64,000 bases of DNA from Kluyveromyces lactis (lineage: Eukaryota; Ascomycota; Saccharomycetes; Saccharomycetales; Saccharomycetaceae). Shown one piece after another: positions 17,432-26,482 of the stretch (its first letter is position 1; the number at the start of each line of letters is the position of its first letter). The notes under the pieces are model-generated. The model saw only the letters and a program-made list of their open reading frames with translations, did no database searches and was not told where the DNA came from. A program made the translations under genes and the position numbers. The DNA lies in contig NC_006041.1 of the NCBI RefSeq assembly GCF_000002515.2, positions 434,001 through 498,000 on the forward strand, in the 5' to 3' direction.

Positions 17432-17602
17432 TTAACGGTACTTGTAGAAACCAATGTCGTTAGCCTTTTCTCTGAAAGATTGACGATCGATGTTCAAACC
17501 GTACTTTCTGATCAAACCAGAGTGGGAACCGGAAATACGACATTGACGAGAACCCTTACCGAACTTTCTTGGGTGGGAGTACCAAACGTTTTCGTGAGCC
17601 AT
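17432..17602 (-). CDS. RPS29: 40S ribosomal protein uS14 (Rps29)
   Basis: Rps29 is the eukaryotic uS14 protein in the head of the 40S subunit. The frame is 56 residues: [20 protein letters not shown], then [20 protein letters not shown] and [16 protein letters not shown]. Family members normally have CRVC ... CRQC, four cysteines that bind one zinc. Here only the first remains (Cys21); the others are Ser24, Asp39 and Ser42. The codons are strongly biased to those used in highly expressed yeast genes. In the duplicated S. cerevisiae genome this gene is RPS29A (YLR388W) and RPS29B (YDL061C). The leader appears to hold an intron ending 3 nt before the ATG. Confidence 0.97.
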   Translation of the reverse strand: MAHENVWYSHPRKFGKGSRQCRISGSHSGLIRKYGLNIDRQSFREKANDIGFYKYR

Positions 17603-17605
17603 TTT

Positions 17606-18183
17606 CTGTTAAGAAGATAAATTGCAATTTGTTAGTAAAAATATTTCCAATATAGTAAAAAGTAAATATCAAGTAAAAATGGGTTTTGAATAAAACCCGT
17701 CAACTGATATTTTATCGTGAGCGACTGCTTTTAATATTGCGGACGTTTGGGATCCAGTAAATCTCCCCCATATGTAAACTAAATCATTTCAAAAATCAAG
17801 TAATTTTCCATTTCTTGTCCATTCACTTTGAATCAGGGAGATTGAAATTGATCTTGATCGTTCCTATAATTGTTGTAAACAAAATGTAGTATGATTCTTC
17901 TGACAGTACTTGTCTTTCCTATGCATTCTTTTGCCATTACATCTTTCTTGGAACTTGTCTCTAAACATGTGTAGGTATTCTTGATCACTATTCTTCCAAT
18001 ACTATAATATTTTAATGCCTATTCATTATAGGGATCACGCCTCCATTGTTATTATTATTGAATATTCTTTCTCATCATTATCCAGCATGCATAGTCCTGC
18101 TCCTTCCCATAGATGTCCATTTTAATCCCTAAACGTTTCATAGTTCGCACAGCGCTCATAAGATCTTATTGTGCTCCACATAC
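17606..18183 (-). other. Putative 5'-leader intron of RPS29
   Basis: On the minus strand, a perfect TACTAAC branch sequence and the 3' splice site TTAACAG lie just upstream of the RPS29 ATG, with AAA between the AG and the ATG. The nearest consensus 5' splice site, GTATGT, is at 18178-18183, giving a 578-nt intron, a normal size for yeast ribosomal protein genes. The 3' end is well supported; the 5' end is the best of few candidates. Confidence 0.7.
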
Positions 18184-18435
18184 GATTTGAATCTCTTGTT
18201 TGTGTATGCTTTCTTTAGCTCTTAAATGAGTATTAATTGCCTATATCATTTGGTACAGTTAATCAATCTTAAGTTTGTTAATATTGAAGAACCTGAGTTT
18301 GGTGAAACTTGCTCTAACCTGGCAAATTCCATCACCAAGACGGATAGTAACAAAAATGTTTTACCATATAAGGAATTTTCTTACCACGAATGAAAATCTA
18401 TCTTCAACAGAAAAGAAACAGAAAAGAATAAAAAA

Positions 18436-18450
18436 GATGCACGGATGTAT
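18436..18450. promoter_or_regulatory. Rap1-type ribosomal-protein box (HOMOL1) between RPS29 and TSR1
   Basis: On the minus strand the sequence reads ATACATCCGTGCATC, a close match to the classic HOMOL1/UASrpg word AACATCCGTRCA bound by Rap1. It lies about 250 bp upstream of the proposed RPS29 5' splice site and 290 bp upstream of the TSR1 ATG, and could serve both ribosome-related genes. Confidence 0.6.
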
Positions 18451-18735
18451 TGCCTCCAAAACAGTCACAGGCTTCACATTTCTTTTTTTTTTGTTGTCTG
18501 TCTTCTTTGTTGACGATTTTCTTCGTAACAAGTTGTACATTGAAAATTTTAATAGTGAAGCTCATCTCATCTAAGCTCATCACAAAATGCTGAACAGGTT
18601 AAATTGGATTATTTTCCTTGTTTTTATCGCAACTAGTCAACAACCATATTAGAAAGTAACATAAGGAAGAACAGTAAAAAGCTGTTTGTTTGATCTTCAA
18701 ATTTTTACGAGACCTTTGCAATTTTTCTGTTCGAA

Positions 18736-21099
18736 ATGGCTGGTCATTCGCATAGATCATCGGTGAAAAACGGTCACAAACCATTCAAGTCCAAGCATGC
18801 CTCTAAAGGTTCTTTGAAGAACGCGTTCAAAGGAAAAGTTGAGAAAGAAGCCAAGAATGGTAAGTCAAATAAATCTGTTTCTAAATTAGAGAGGAAAAAC
18901 CTTTCTAAACAATTGAGACACCAGAAAATACTAGATACTCTAGAGACTAAGAAATTATTCGAGGGAAACAATGGTGCGAAGAAGATTATCACTGTCATTC
19001 CATTAACAGCAGATGTATATGCAGATGATATCGTTAAGAAATTGATACTATCCGCCGAAAATGACGGCAAAACAGAATCTGACTTAGAATTCGATTTGAA
19101 GATGCCGAGTGTCACTAATTTCAGAATCAATAAGTTTAAAACTACTCTTCAAGTGATTATTCCAGATATGTCCAATTTCATCAACATTTTAGACTGTGCT
19201 AAAGTGGCAGATTTCGTCGTTTTTGGGTTAAGTGGTACATCTGAGGTGGATGGTGAATTCGGTGAACAAATTATTAGATCTCTAGAATTCCAAGGTATTT
19301 CCTCCTACCTCGGTGTAGTCTCGAATCTTTCACAAGTACATCCAAAGGAAAAGTTCCAACTAGATGTTAAGAAATCATTAGAGAGTTACTTTACACATTT
19401 CTTCCCTAACGAAAAATCTGTTTATAACTTGGAGAAACCATCCGAAGCTATCAATGCCATCAGAACATTATGTCAAAAGTATCCTCGTACTGTCAAGTGG
19501 AGAGATGCTAGGGGATACTTACTCGCCGACAACATAGATTTCATAGAAAGCTCTGAAAACAGAGGACATCTAGTGGTACAAGGTATAGTGCGTGGGGCAG
19601 GCTTTAACATTGATAGACTCATTCACATACCAGGAATGGGGGATTTCCAAGTCTCCAAAATAGAGAAATTGGCAGCCTCAGCGAGAAGAAATAAGTCTAC
19701 AGAAGAAGGCACGGAATTTTTGCCATCAGAAGAACGTGATATCTTGGAAGAATACGCAGCTCAAGATATGAATATGGACGAATGGTCAGATTACGAGGAT
19801 GGTTTCGAATATGAGAACTTAACTGCTGCTAGGTATGATGATCATGGGTTCTTACCAGGCAGAGAACAAGAATCGAAAAAGGTGAAGCTTCCCAAGGGGA
19901 CCTCTGAATATCAAGCAAGATGGTATTTAGATGACGTCATTGAAATAGGCGACGAGGAGGAACTTGAAGAGATTCAAGATGAGAACGTGCCAATACAAGA
20001 GGATGAAATGATGGTAGACGATGTAGATACATTCAATACCGAGCAAGCTCAATCAGAAATGGACACTCAAACTGAAGCTGGTGGAGAAGATATGTTTGTT
20101 GATCTATCTCCAGAGGAAGAAGAAAGACAACTCAGAGAATATCGAGATCAAGAAAAGGAAGATCTCGAATTTCCTGACGAAATTGAACTTGACCCACGGG
20201 AATCTGCTATTGAGTCGCTTAAAAGCTACAGGGGGTTGAAGAATTTGCACAACTGTAGTTGGGAAGTTGACGAGAGAGACCCCGACTGTCCAAGCGAATG
20301 GAAACGTGTGCTAAGGATTGGAAATTACAAGAACACTATGAAAAAGTTGAACAAGGAAGCAATTAAGTCCGCCCAAGTAGTTGCTGGTGATATAATAAAG
20401 TTGTACATTGATATTCCTAAGTTTTTGTTAGAAAAGCTAGCCGATCCAAAGACTGAGGTTTTCGCTGTTTACAGCTTGTTGAAACACGAACATAAAAATG
20501 CTGTAGTAAATTTCTCGATAGAGAGATGGGAAGAGTATGATAGCCCTGTTCCTTCTTCTGAACCAATCATCGTACAGTACGGTATTAGAAGATACACCAT
20601 AGAACCATTGTTCTCTTCTGCATCCACTAGTCCAAATAACGTGCATAAGTTTGAAAGATTCTTACACCAAAACTATGTTTCAGTAGCAACTTGCATTGCT
20701 CCTGTAGATTTTACACAATCACCAGCAATTTTCTTCAAAACATCTGTTACAGACCCTAAGGGTATAGAATTGGTGGGACACGGAAGTTTCTTGAACGCTG
20801 ATCACACCCGTATCATGGCAAAGAGAATTGTTTTGACTGGTCATCCTTTCAAATTCCACAAGAAACTTGTCACGATCCGTTACATGTTCTTCAGACCAGA
20901 AGATGTCGAATGGTTCAAGTCGATCCCACTATTCACGAAATCAGGAAGATCAGGTTTCATCAAAGAGAGTTTGGGTACGCATGGCTACTTCAAAGCTACT
21001 TTCGATGGGAGACTCTCGGCTCAAGACACTGTTGCTATGTCACTATATAAGCGTGTTTGGCCAAATGCTTCACTACCATGGTCAGATAAACTCCTGTAG
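18736..21099 (+). CDS. TSR1: 40S subunit maturation factor Tsr1
   Basis: Tsr1 is a GTPase-like protein without GTP binding that joins late nuclear 40S precursors and stays until cytoplasmic maturation, blocking early initiation-factor binding. The protein has 787 residues (788 in S. cerevisiae) and is related to Bms1. The N-terminus is very basic ([20 protein letters not shown]). The AARP2CN-type domain lies near residues 230-310, with [14 protein letters not shown] long acidic stretch at about 330-500 is followed by the conserved C-terminal domain ([20 protein letters not shown] and [20 protein letters not shown]). It is divergent from RPS29, another 40S gene, matching YDL061C-YDL060W order. 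Confidence 0.96.
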   Translation: MAGHSHRSSVKNGHKPFKSKHASKGSLKNAFKGKVEKEAKNGKSNKSVSKLERKNLSKQLRHQKILDTLETKKLFEGNNGAKKIITVIPLTADVYADDIVKKLILSAENDGKTESDLEFDLKMPSVTNFRINKFKTTLQVIIPDMSNFINILDCAKVADFVVFGLSGTSEVDGEFGEQIIRSLEFQGISSYLGVVSNLSQVHPKEKFQLDVKKSLESYFTHFFPNEKSVYNLEKPSEAINAIRTLCQKYPRTVKWRDARGYLLADNIDFIESSENRGHLVVQGIVRGAGFNIDRLIHIPGMGDFQVSKIEKLAASARRNKSTEEGTEFLPSEERDILEEYAAQDMNMDEWSDYEDGFEYENLTAARYDDHGFLPGREQESKKVKLPKGTSEYQARWYLDDVIEIGDEEELEEIQDENVPIQEDEMMVDDVDTFNTEQAQSEMDTQTEAGGEDMFVDLSPEEEERQLREYRDQEKEDLEFPDEIELDPRESAIESLKSYRGLKNLHNCSWEVDERDPDCPSEWKRVLRIGNYKNTMKKLNKEAIKSAQVVAGDIIKLYIDIPKFLLEKLADPKTEVFAVYSLLKHEHKNAVVNFSIERWEEYDSPVPSSEPIIVQYGIRRYTIEPLFSSASTSPNNVHKFERFLHQNYVSVATCIAPVDFTQSPAIFFKTSVTDPKGIELVGHGSFLNADHTRIMAKRIVLTGHPFKFHKKLVTIRYMFFRPEDVEWFKSIPLFTKSGRSGFIKESLGTHGYFKATFDGRLSAQDTVAMSLYKRVWPNASLPWSDKLL

Positions 21100-21398
21100 T
21101 TCATGTATATACATATGGTGTTGATTGAGTAGGAAAACATATAGGCTTAAATTGGCACTTAGTACATATTATATTCAGTAATTTGTTTGATGTTCGGTTC
21201 CATCTCGAGATTTGTAACTCTTCCGGATTTTCGTACAGTTTTGTTCAAGCAATATAAAAATAAAAATAATAATTCTATGCACATTAGAATGCATATTTAG
21301 TATTTGACACTCAATTTGTAAGCTCTTGAAAGCAAGCCAAGTGCAATAAAGTAGGTTTTGAATCCTAACATAGAAGCACCGAAGAAATATACTATCAG
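21100..21398. other. TSR1-REH1 intergenic region
   Basis: These 299 bp contain the TSR1 3' end and the REH1 promoter. AT-rich sequence at 21251-21275 probably helps in 3' end formation. Nothing else is seen. Confidence 0.5.
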
Positions 21399-22664
21399 AT
21401 GAGCGATATTGTTATGTTTACATGCAACTCATGCATGATCCAGTTCCAATCAAGTGGTTTGCAACGTCATCATATGAAGACAGAATGGCATAGGTACAAT
21501 TTGAAAAGAAGAGTAGCCCAACTAGCTCCAATCAGTGCCAGTTTATTTGCTGAGAAGTTGCAAATGTCAAATCGTGAACAGGAACTAAATCAAGTTGATG
21601 AGTTTGGCTTCCCAGTATTAAAACCTATTAACCACTCCCGCGGATTCCAGAGAAAGGGAAGAAAATTAGGAAGGAGTAGATTAGAGGGTCTTCAACACTC
21701 TGGCCAAGATTTGAGATCCTTGTCACCAGCATCGTCTATTACATCACATGCATCTAGAGCCACTTTCAGAAGTACTGATCTTGAAGAAGAGGCCTTTTCA
21801 GATCATGGCTTCACTACCGAGGATTCTTATTCACATTATTCAAACACCGATCATGAATCATCTGATGAATCAGAGATTGGAAATGACCACGAAAGGATTA
21901 GTTCTACGGAGTGTATCTACTGTGGGAAAAACTCGAAACAAGTTGAAGCAAATGTTAGACATATGTTTAATAAGCACGGACTATACCTACCTGAACGCTC
22001 ATACTTGACCGATTTGACCGGTTTACTTAAGTATTTGACCGACATCATTATCGTCAACAAGAACTGTCTTTGCTGCAAATACCAAGGATCATCAGTTGAA
22101 AGTATAAGGGCACATATGTCATCTAAACACCATTGCATGCTACCGTATGAAACAAAGGCAGAAAGAGCAGCTATATCGCAGTTTTATGACTTTTCTTCAC
22201 TAGATGAAGCAGCAGTTTCTGATAGTTCAGCCAAACATGGCACGTCTTCATCCGTATCGCCAGTAACGTTTGCAAATAGTGAATCCATTATTCAGACGGC
22301 AGAATTACATTCTAGTGAAGACGGGGCTGATGAAGCGGAGGCTGACATCAATTCCAATTATGCGCTGGTTCATATCGATGATTCTGGAGTGGAATTACAA
22401 TTAGGAAACGGAATCAAAGTAGGCCACAGGAGCATGCAAAGATATTACAGGCAGAATGTTCCTCTAGGTTCGACTTCTCCTGATGACAGAAGAACGGTTG
22501 TAGCAGCTGATAGAAGAGTAACTTCGACCGTACAATCCAGACAAATGAAGAAGGCCGAGAAAGAGATTAAACAACTCGAGAAGCAGCACTCTAACAAGCA
22601 TGTACGTCTACAGATCAGAAGAGCTAACCATCAGACTCATTTCAGAGATGAATTGTTACAATAG
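21399..22664 (+). CDS. REH1: Cytoplasmic pre-60S factor of the Rei1/Reh1 family
   Basis: Rei1 and Reh1 are zinc-finger proteins that act late in cytoplasmic 60S maturation, releasing Arx1-Alb1 and probing the exit tunnel. The protein has 421 residues. C2H2 fingers are visible as CNSCMIQFQSSGLQRHHMKT near the N-terminus, CIYCGKNSKQVEANVRHMFN at about residue 170 and CLCCKYQGSSVESIRAHMSS at about 225. The intervening regions are Ser/acidic, and the C-terminal tail is basic (RQMKKAEKEIKQLEKQHSNK), as expected for rRNA contact. Position between RPS29 and VAC14 matches YLR387C (REH1), but the protein may fulfil both Rei1 and Reh1 roles if no second copy exists. Convergent with VAC14 across 43 bp. 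Confidence 0.92.
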   Translation: MSDIVMFTCNSCMIQFQSSGLQRHHMKTEWHRYNLKRRVAQLAPISASLFAEKLQMSNREQELNQVDEFGFPVLKPINHSRGFQRKGRKLGRSRLEGLQHSGQDLRSLSPASSITSHASRATFRSTDLEEEAFSDHGFTTEDSYSHYSNTDHESSDESEIGNDHERISSTECIYCGKNSKQVEANVRHMFNKHGLYLPERSYLTDLTGLLKYLTDIIIVNKNCLCCKYQGSSVESIRAHMSSKHHCMLPYETKAERAAISQFYDFSSLDEAAVSDSSAKHGTSSSVSPVTFANSESIIQTAELHSSEDGADEAEADINSNYALVHIDDSGVELQLGNGIKVGHRSMQRYYRQNVPLGSTSPDDRRTVVAADRRVTSTVQSRQMKKAEKEIKQLEKQHSNKHVRLQIRRANHQTHFRDELLQ

Positions 22665-22707
22665 TTTTTATGTAGAATACTTAAACGCAGTTTAACTTGG
22701 GAACAAT

Positions 22708-25436
22708 CTATTTAGCTTGGTCAACAGATTGAATTCTTTCTCCTGCCCCACTTCTGGCGCTTGGCGATCTATATATTACGGATTCGTTGTCACTCAAAGC
22801 AGGCTCCAATGTATTGTTCATGGCATCTGTTATCGGGGTGGAATTTATGACAGGATTGACTGTGTTATCAGGAGATAAAATCTCATTTAGCAGTACGTAG
22901 TTATTTTCGTGAAACTTTTTCTGAGATCCATCGAGATTGTGCTGCTCGCATACTTGTTGGAAGTGATCCAATAAGTCTTGGTACTGGTGCTTTCTTGGAG
23001 AGCCAGAATGACCAGAGCCATCCGAAGAAACTCGTCCAAGACTCGAAGATGACGATGAATAACCAGCTGAATTTGGGAAAGAGTGTGAGGCAATTCTACC
23101 AACGCTCTTTAATCTATTGTCTAAAATATGGAAAGCTTTAGATTGTGGTAAAACCATCAAAATACCGTAAAGGCACTTGTAAAGATAAGGGTACTTATCT
23201 GGATCCAAAAGTTGCATCCTTAAAGTGGTAAATGCCGGCGATTCTAAAAATTGAACCAAAATATCAATCTGAATTAAGTCATTAACTGATAAATCGTACT
23301 CGACATATGTTTTCAAAACTTTGTAAGCAAGTTCGTAGTTTTCAGATATTAGACAAAGGGCCAAGAGCGAAATGGGATTATGAGACCAGGTCTTGAATAG
23401 AATACAGAAACAAGACCAATCTTCTCCTTTCCTCAAGGATTTTCTGAATTTTGAAAGCTCCTGCGCAGTGACTAAATTTGAGCTGAGAATTTGAACTATC
23501 ATCTTGGTAAAAATCAAATCGTCATCTGAATCCAACATTAAAGAAACTATCTTATAGACTCTTTCAGCTGAGAGTTTTAAACATAACTGTCGTATGATGT
23601 AATTTGCCCTAGTTTTTAACAACTTTTCATTTGACTTAAATAATCCTAGAAGATTTTGAATGAACTTCTTGAAATAATTATCTGGGCTAGCATCACATAG
23701 CAATCGTAATAATTCAAGTGATTTTGCAACCAGCCTCTCGTCTTTGTCTGATAATGATTTTAGCAAGGTCAAAAATGTACTATCATGATGCTCTAGTAGT
23801 TGGGAGGGATCTTTATGGTGTATCAAAATAAGCCAATCTAGACAGGCTTCTTTGGTTATCGCATTACTATCCAGAAAGTGAAGGGTCAATGTATTTACAA
23901 TTGGACCGTATTTGATACCTTCAGAGCCTACATCAGGTCGTTGTGTTAAAGAGATCAATTTTTGGTTGACATTTTGAACCATTTCACAAAACGTAGGGTC
24001 AGATTCATTAAGCAATTTCAAGAGTACAGCCAATAACTTTATCAAAAATGGAATGAACCCATTGGGATCAATATTAAGACACACATCAATCCATTTAAGA
24101 ACTACCGTCTGTATTTCAGTTTCGGAAGAAGTTAAATTGTTCACTAAAATTTCAATAATTTTAGGGAAGTCTAGATGTATATCTTGACCTGGAATATAGA
24201 CACTACCAAATCTAGAATTGTTAATTTTTAAATTTTCAGTGGATTCATTGAGGGATTCTGTTGGTTCAGAATTGGTTATGTCCAGAGCACTAGAAGTTTC
24301 GATAGAACTCAATGTCTTATCATTAGATGATAATCCTTCTAGGGCGTTGATCAACGATTTCTTCCTTTCTGAGATCAAAGCACCCTCTGGCCTTTTGATA
24401 GGAGTCGAGTCCATCAGAGAAGCCTGCTTCTGACGCAGAAGTTCACTTTCTCGATCTTTTACTTGTTTTTGGATCGTTGCAACACGTTCGACTTCATGTA
24501 AGAGAACATCAATCAACGAATGAGTAATGACTCTAACGTCTTTGTGGGAATCTCCGAGATATGTAAATAGGGCAGAAAGAAATGTTGGAAGATACGATAT
24601 GAGTTCTAAGTCAGGTATGTTTTCCAAGACTTGTAGCCAACCTACCATAAAAATTCTAGTGTTAGGGTCCACAACCTGAATCCTTTCACTAAGCAAAGGG
24701 ATGAACTTAGGTAACGAAAATGCTAATTTTGCTTCATGTTCTTCATACGGAGGTTCATTTGTAGATAAAACTTCAGAAGTGCGAGGATCCGTAACTGTCG
24801 CGGGAGGCACATCATTTGGATCGTTGTTGACGCGTACTACATGAGTCGCAGCACATTCCGATACGATATCTTTCATCAATCTATCCAACACTTCGGCCGC
24901 TGCCTTGATTGATGGATCCGTATCTGCAATTATCTTACAATGAACATCAAAAACCTCATTAAAATATAACAACATGTCCCCCTTCGCGATTTTTGCAATA
25001 TTGTACAAACTCTCGCACGCATAGAACCTTACTTGATCGTTTTGATCCCCAAAACACGCTAACACAGGGGGAAGAATGGTATCCAAATACTTGCTTAAAA
25101 ACTTTGTCCCAAGAGCGATCGATACAGCTGCTAGACCCATTAAGCCTGCGTTTCTGGCCATCGGCCTGTCTAATGCATAAGCATATTCCCGACATAATTC
25201 ATCGATAATCTTTTCAAGGATTTCATGGTCGCCATTCTGAAGACATTCCCTAGTATATTTTTCTAACTGCTGAGCTGCAGCCTTACGCTTTTCATAAATA
25301 CTATCATTAAGACCCTTAGCGATGGATTTTTCTGTTTGGTGTTTGTTAGTTATAGTGTCTCTTGAATCAATCTTAACCTCTGAAAAGTGGTCAATCGATG
25401 TTAAAAAGAGCCTATTCTGAAGGAGTACATACCCAT
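22708..25436 (-). CDS. VAC14: Vac14, scaffold of the Fab1 PtdIns(3,5)P2 kinase complex, spliced gene
   Basis: Vac14 is the HEAT-repeat scaffold that joins Fab1 kinase and Fig4 phosphatase on the vacuole membrane. The frame beginning EKSIAKGL has no ATG of its own; the continuous open frame reaches only a TTG after a stop. An intron explains this: the coding sequence is complement(join(22708..25331, 25433..25436)), 875 residues, starting MEKSIAKGLNDSIYEKRKAA, which aligns from Met1 with the S. cerevisiae protein (880 residues). HEAT repeats fill the N-terminal half (PMARNAGLMGLAAVSIALGT, VRFYACESLYNIAKIAKGD) and recur after a variable Ser-rich linker at about 330-390. The C-terminus is Ser-rich and probably disordered. 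Confidence 0.95.
25332..25432 (-). other. Spliceosomal intron after the fourth coding base of VAC14
   Basis: On the minus strand the exon ATGG is followed by the perfect 5' splice site GTATGT (25427-25432). The branch sequence is AACTAAC (25345-25351), preceded by T, and the 3' splice site is AAACAG, 14 nt after the branch adenosine. The intron is 101 nt. Splicing makes codon 2 (G|AA, Glu) and recovers the conserved N-terminus MEKSIAKGL. Confidence 0.92.
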
Positions 25437-25725
25437 TTTGTCTTTCAGTCGAATTGAGTAATTTATTCAATTAATGAAAATTGAATTTATTGAGTTTACA
25501 ATGTGTTTAGATTCAATTACTAGCCTCATTGCGCTTTAAAATATTTGGGAGTTTTTCTTACATGATTAATTAATTTCTGTTCCCAGATATTATTTATTCT
25601 TTCTTAAAGTTGTGAATTTTTACGCGAAGACATAAACCTATTGATACATACAGAGCAAAGAGTAGAGCCAAAGTAAACTTCATTGTACGCTAGCTGCATT
25701 TGAAACTAGCCCGAAAATCCATAGT
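25437..25725. other. Divergent VAC14-SWC7 promoter region
   Basis: These 289 bp are AT-rich and serve two divergent genes. No known site is clear. The apparent VAC14 frame extends a little into it through a TTG but this part is not coding, because the true start is the ATG at 25434-25436. Confidence 0.5.
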
Positions 25726-26103
25726 ATGAGTACCCAAAATGACTCGATTGCACTTCTTCTCTTACAAATCACATTATATCACCAGCAGGAACTAGCACAT
25801 GCAGATTCTTCTTTGTCACTCGATGAGCTTTTAGTGGAACCAATAGTGGATAATACAGTGGTAGAGAAATTTACATCACATAGTATGGTCCAAATCTATG
25901 CACCTGAGCTTGCGCCCCTCAACATAAGATCAATCAAGGGTTTAATATCTGACCTTTTCACCAATACAAATATACAAGAACCTAAAAACTTGATAACGCT
26001 AGCCAATCATTACTACTCAGAAAGGCTCAATTATCTTCAGGAAGAAAAGATACCAGAGCTGATACAGCAGATGAAGGATGAATACAGAAAACTAGCGGAA
26101 TAA
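25726..26103 (+). CDS. SWC7: SWR1 chromatin-remodelling complex subunit Swc7
   Basis: Swc7 is a small, fast-evolving subunit of the SWR1 complex, which puts histone H2A.Z into nucleosomes. The product has 125 residues (132 in S. cerevisiae). It is acidic overall and predicted mainly helical: the N-terminal helix carries LLLLQITLYHQQELAHADSS, and the C-terminal LNYLQEEKIPELIQQMKDEY is a coiled-coil-like helix. Similarity to the yeast protein is moderate, but the position between VAC14 and IKI3 (YLR386W, YLR385C, YLR384C) is exact. Confidence 0.88.
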   Translation: MSTQNDSIALLLLQITLYHQQELAHADSSLSLDELLVEPIVDNTVVEKFTSHSMVQIYAPELAPLNIRSIKGLISDLFTNTNIQEPKNLITLANHYYSERLNYLQEEKIPELIQQMKDEYRKLAE

Positions 26104-26166
26104 TGATAATAAGCTCAATAACTTACATATACCTAATACAATAATCTTCATATTCAATGACCAATA

Positions 26167-26174
26167 TCACGTGA
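26167..26174. promoter_or_regulatory. Cbf1-type box TCACGTGA upstream of IKI3
   Basis: This palindromic TCACGTGA lies about 310 bp upstream of the IKI3 ATG and is followed by a T-rich tract, the usual layout of a nucleosome-depleted yeast promoter. Confidence 0.5.
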
Positions 26175-26362
26175 CCAAGATTGTGTCTTTCTTTTTTTTT
26201 TTTCAGATCCTTTGAGGAAACATCAAGCAATTTTGATGGATGCGATGAGCATTAGCACAAAATAGCTAGAAAAGTTGTAAGCCAATACTTGTAGGGAGTT
26301 ACTTCATCATCAGGAGCAACGGTCATTCTGTACTTGTGAAATTCACAACATCCAGTGATCAA

Positions 26363-26368
26363 ACGCGT
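26363..26368. promoter_or_regulatory. ACGCGT (MCB-type) box upstream of IKI3
   Basis: ACGCGT within AAACGCGTTC lies 115 bp upstream of the IKI3 ATG. It matches the MluI cell-cycle box bound by the Mbp1-Swi6 factor. A single box without neighbours is only weak evidence of cell-cycle control. Confidence 0.35.
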
Positions 26369-26482
26369 TCAAATAATTATATCCAATATTTATTGTATCT
26401 GCCAAGCGATCTGTTTGCCATATTTTAGGCTGATTAGTATCGAAATAGAAGGTAGAAGACTGTTAAGCTTTTGTCGTTCAAG

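Larger units (their letters stand above)
17603..18735. other. Divergent RPS29-TSR1 region
   Basis: These 1133 bp appear to contain, from left to right, the RPS29 leader intron (17606-18183), a short first exon, and the shared promoter with a ribosomal-protein box near 18436-18450. A 99-codon frame at 18275-18574 is unrecognised and is likely chance. Confidence 0.55.
26104..26482. other. SWC7-IKI3 intergenic region
   Basis: These 379 bp hold the SWC7 3' end and the IKI3 promoter, with a Cbf1-type box, a run of T (about 26192-26204) and an ACGCGT box, each an ordinary yeast promoter component. Confidence 0.5.

Noticed and set aside
18060-18090. C-box-like ATGATGA on the minus strand within the proposed RPS29 intron, as a snoRNA candidate
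   Set aside because: No CTGA D box lies within 100 nt downstream, and no terminal stem is present.
26160-26210. Possible centromere: CACGTG followed by AT-rich DNA (also at 1959 and 31590)
   Set aside because: No CDEIII element (the conserved TTTCCGAA-type core) follows at the required distance at any of the three places; these look like ordinary Cbf1 promoter sites.
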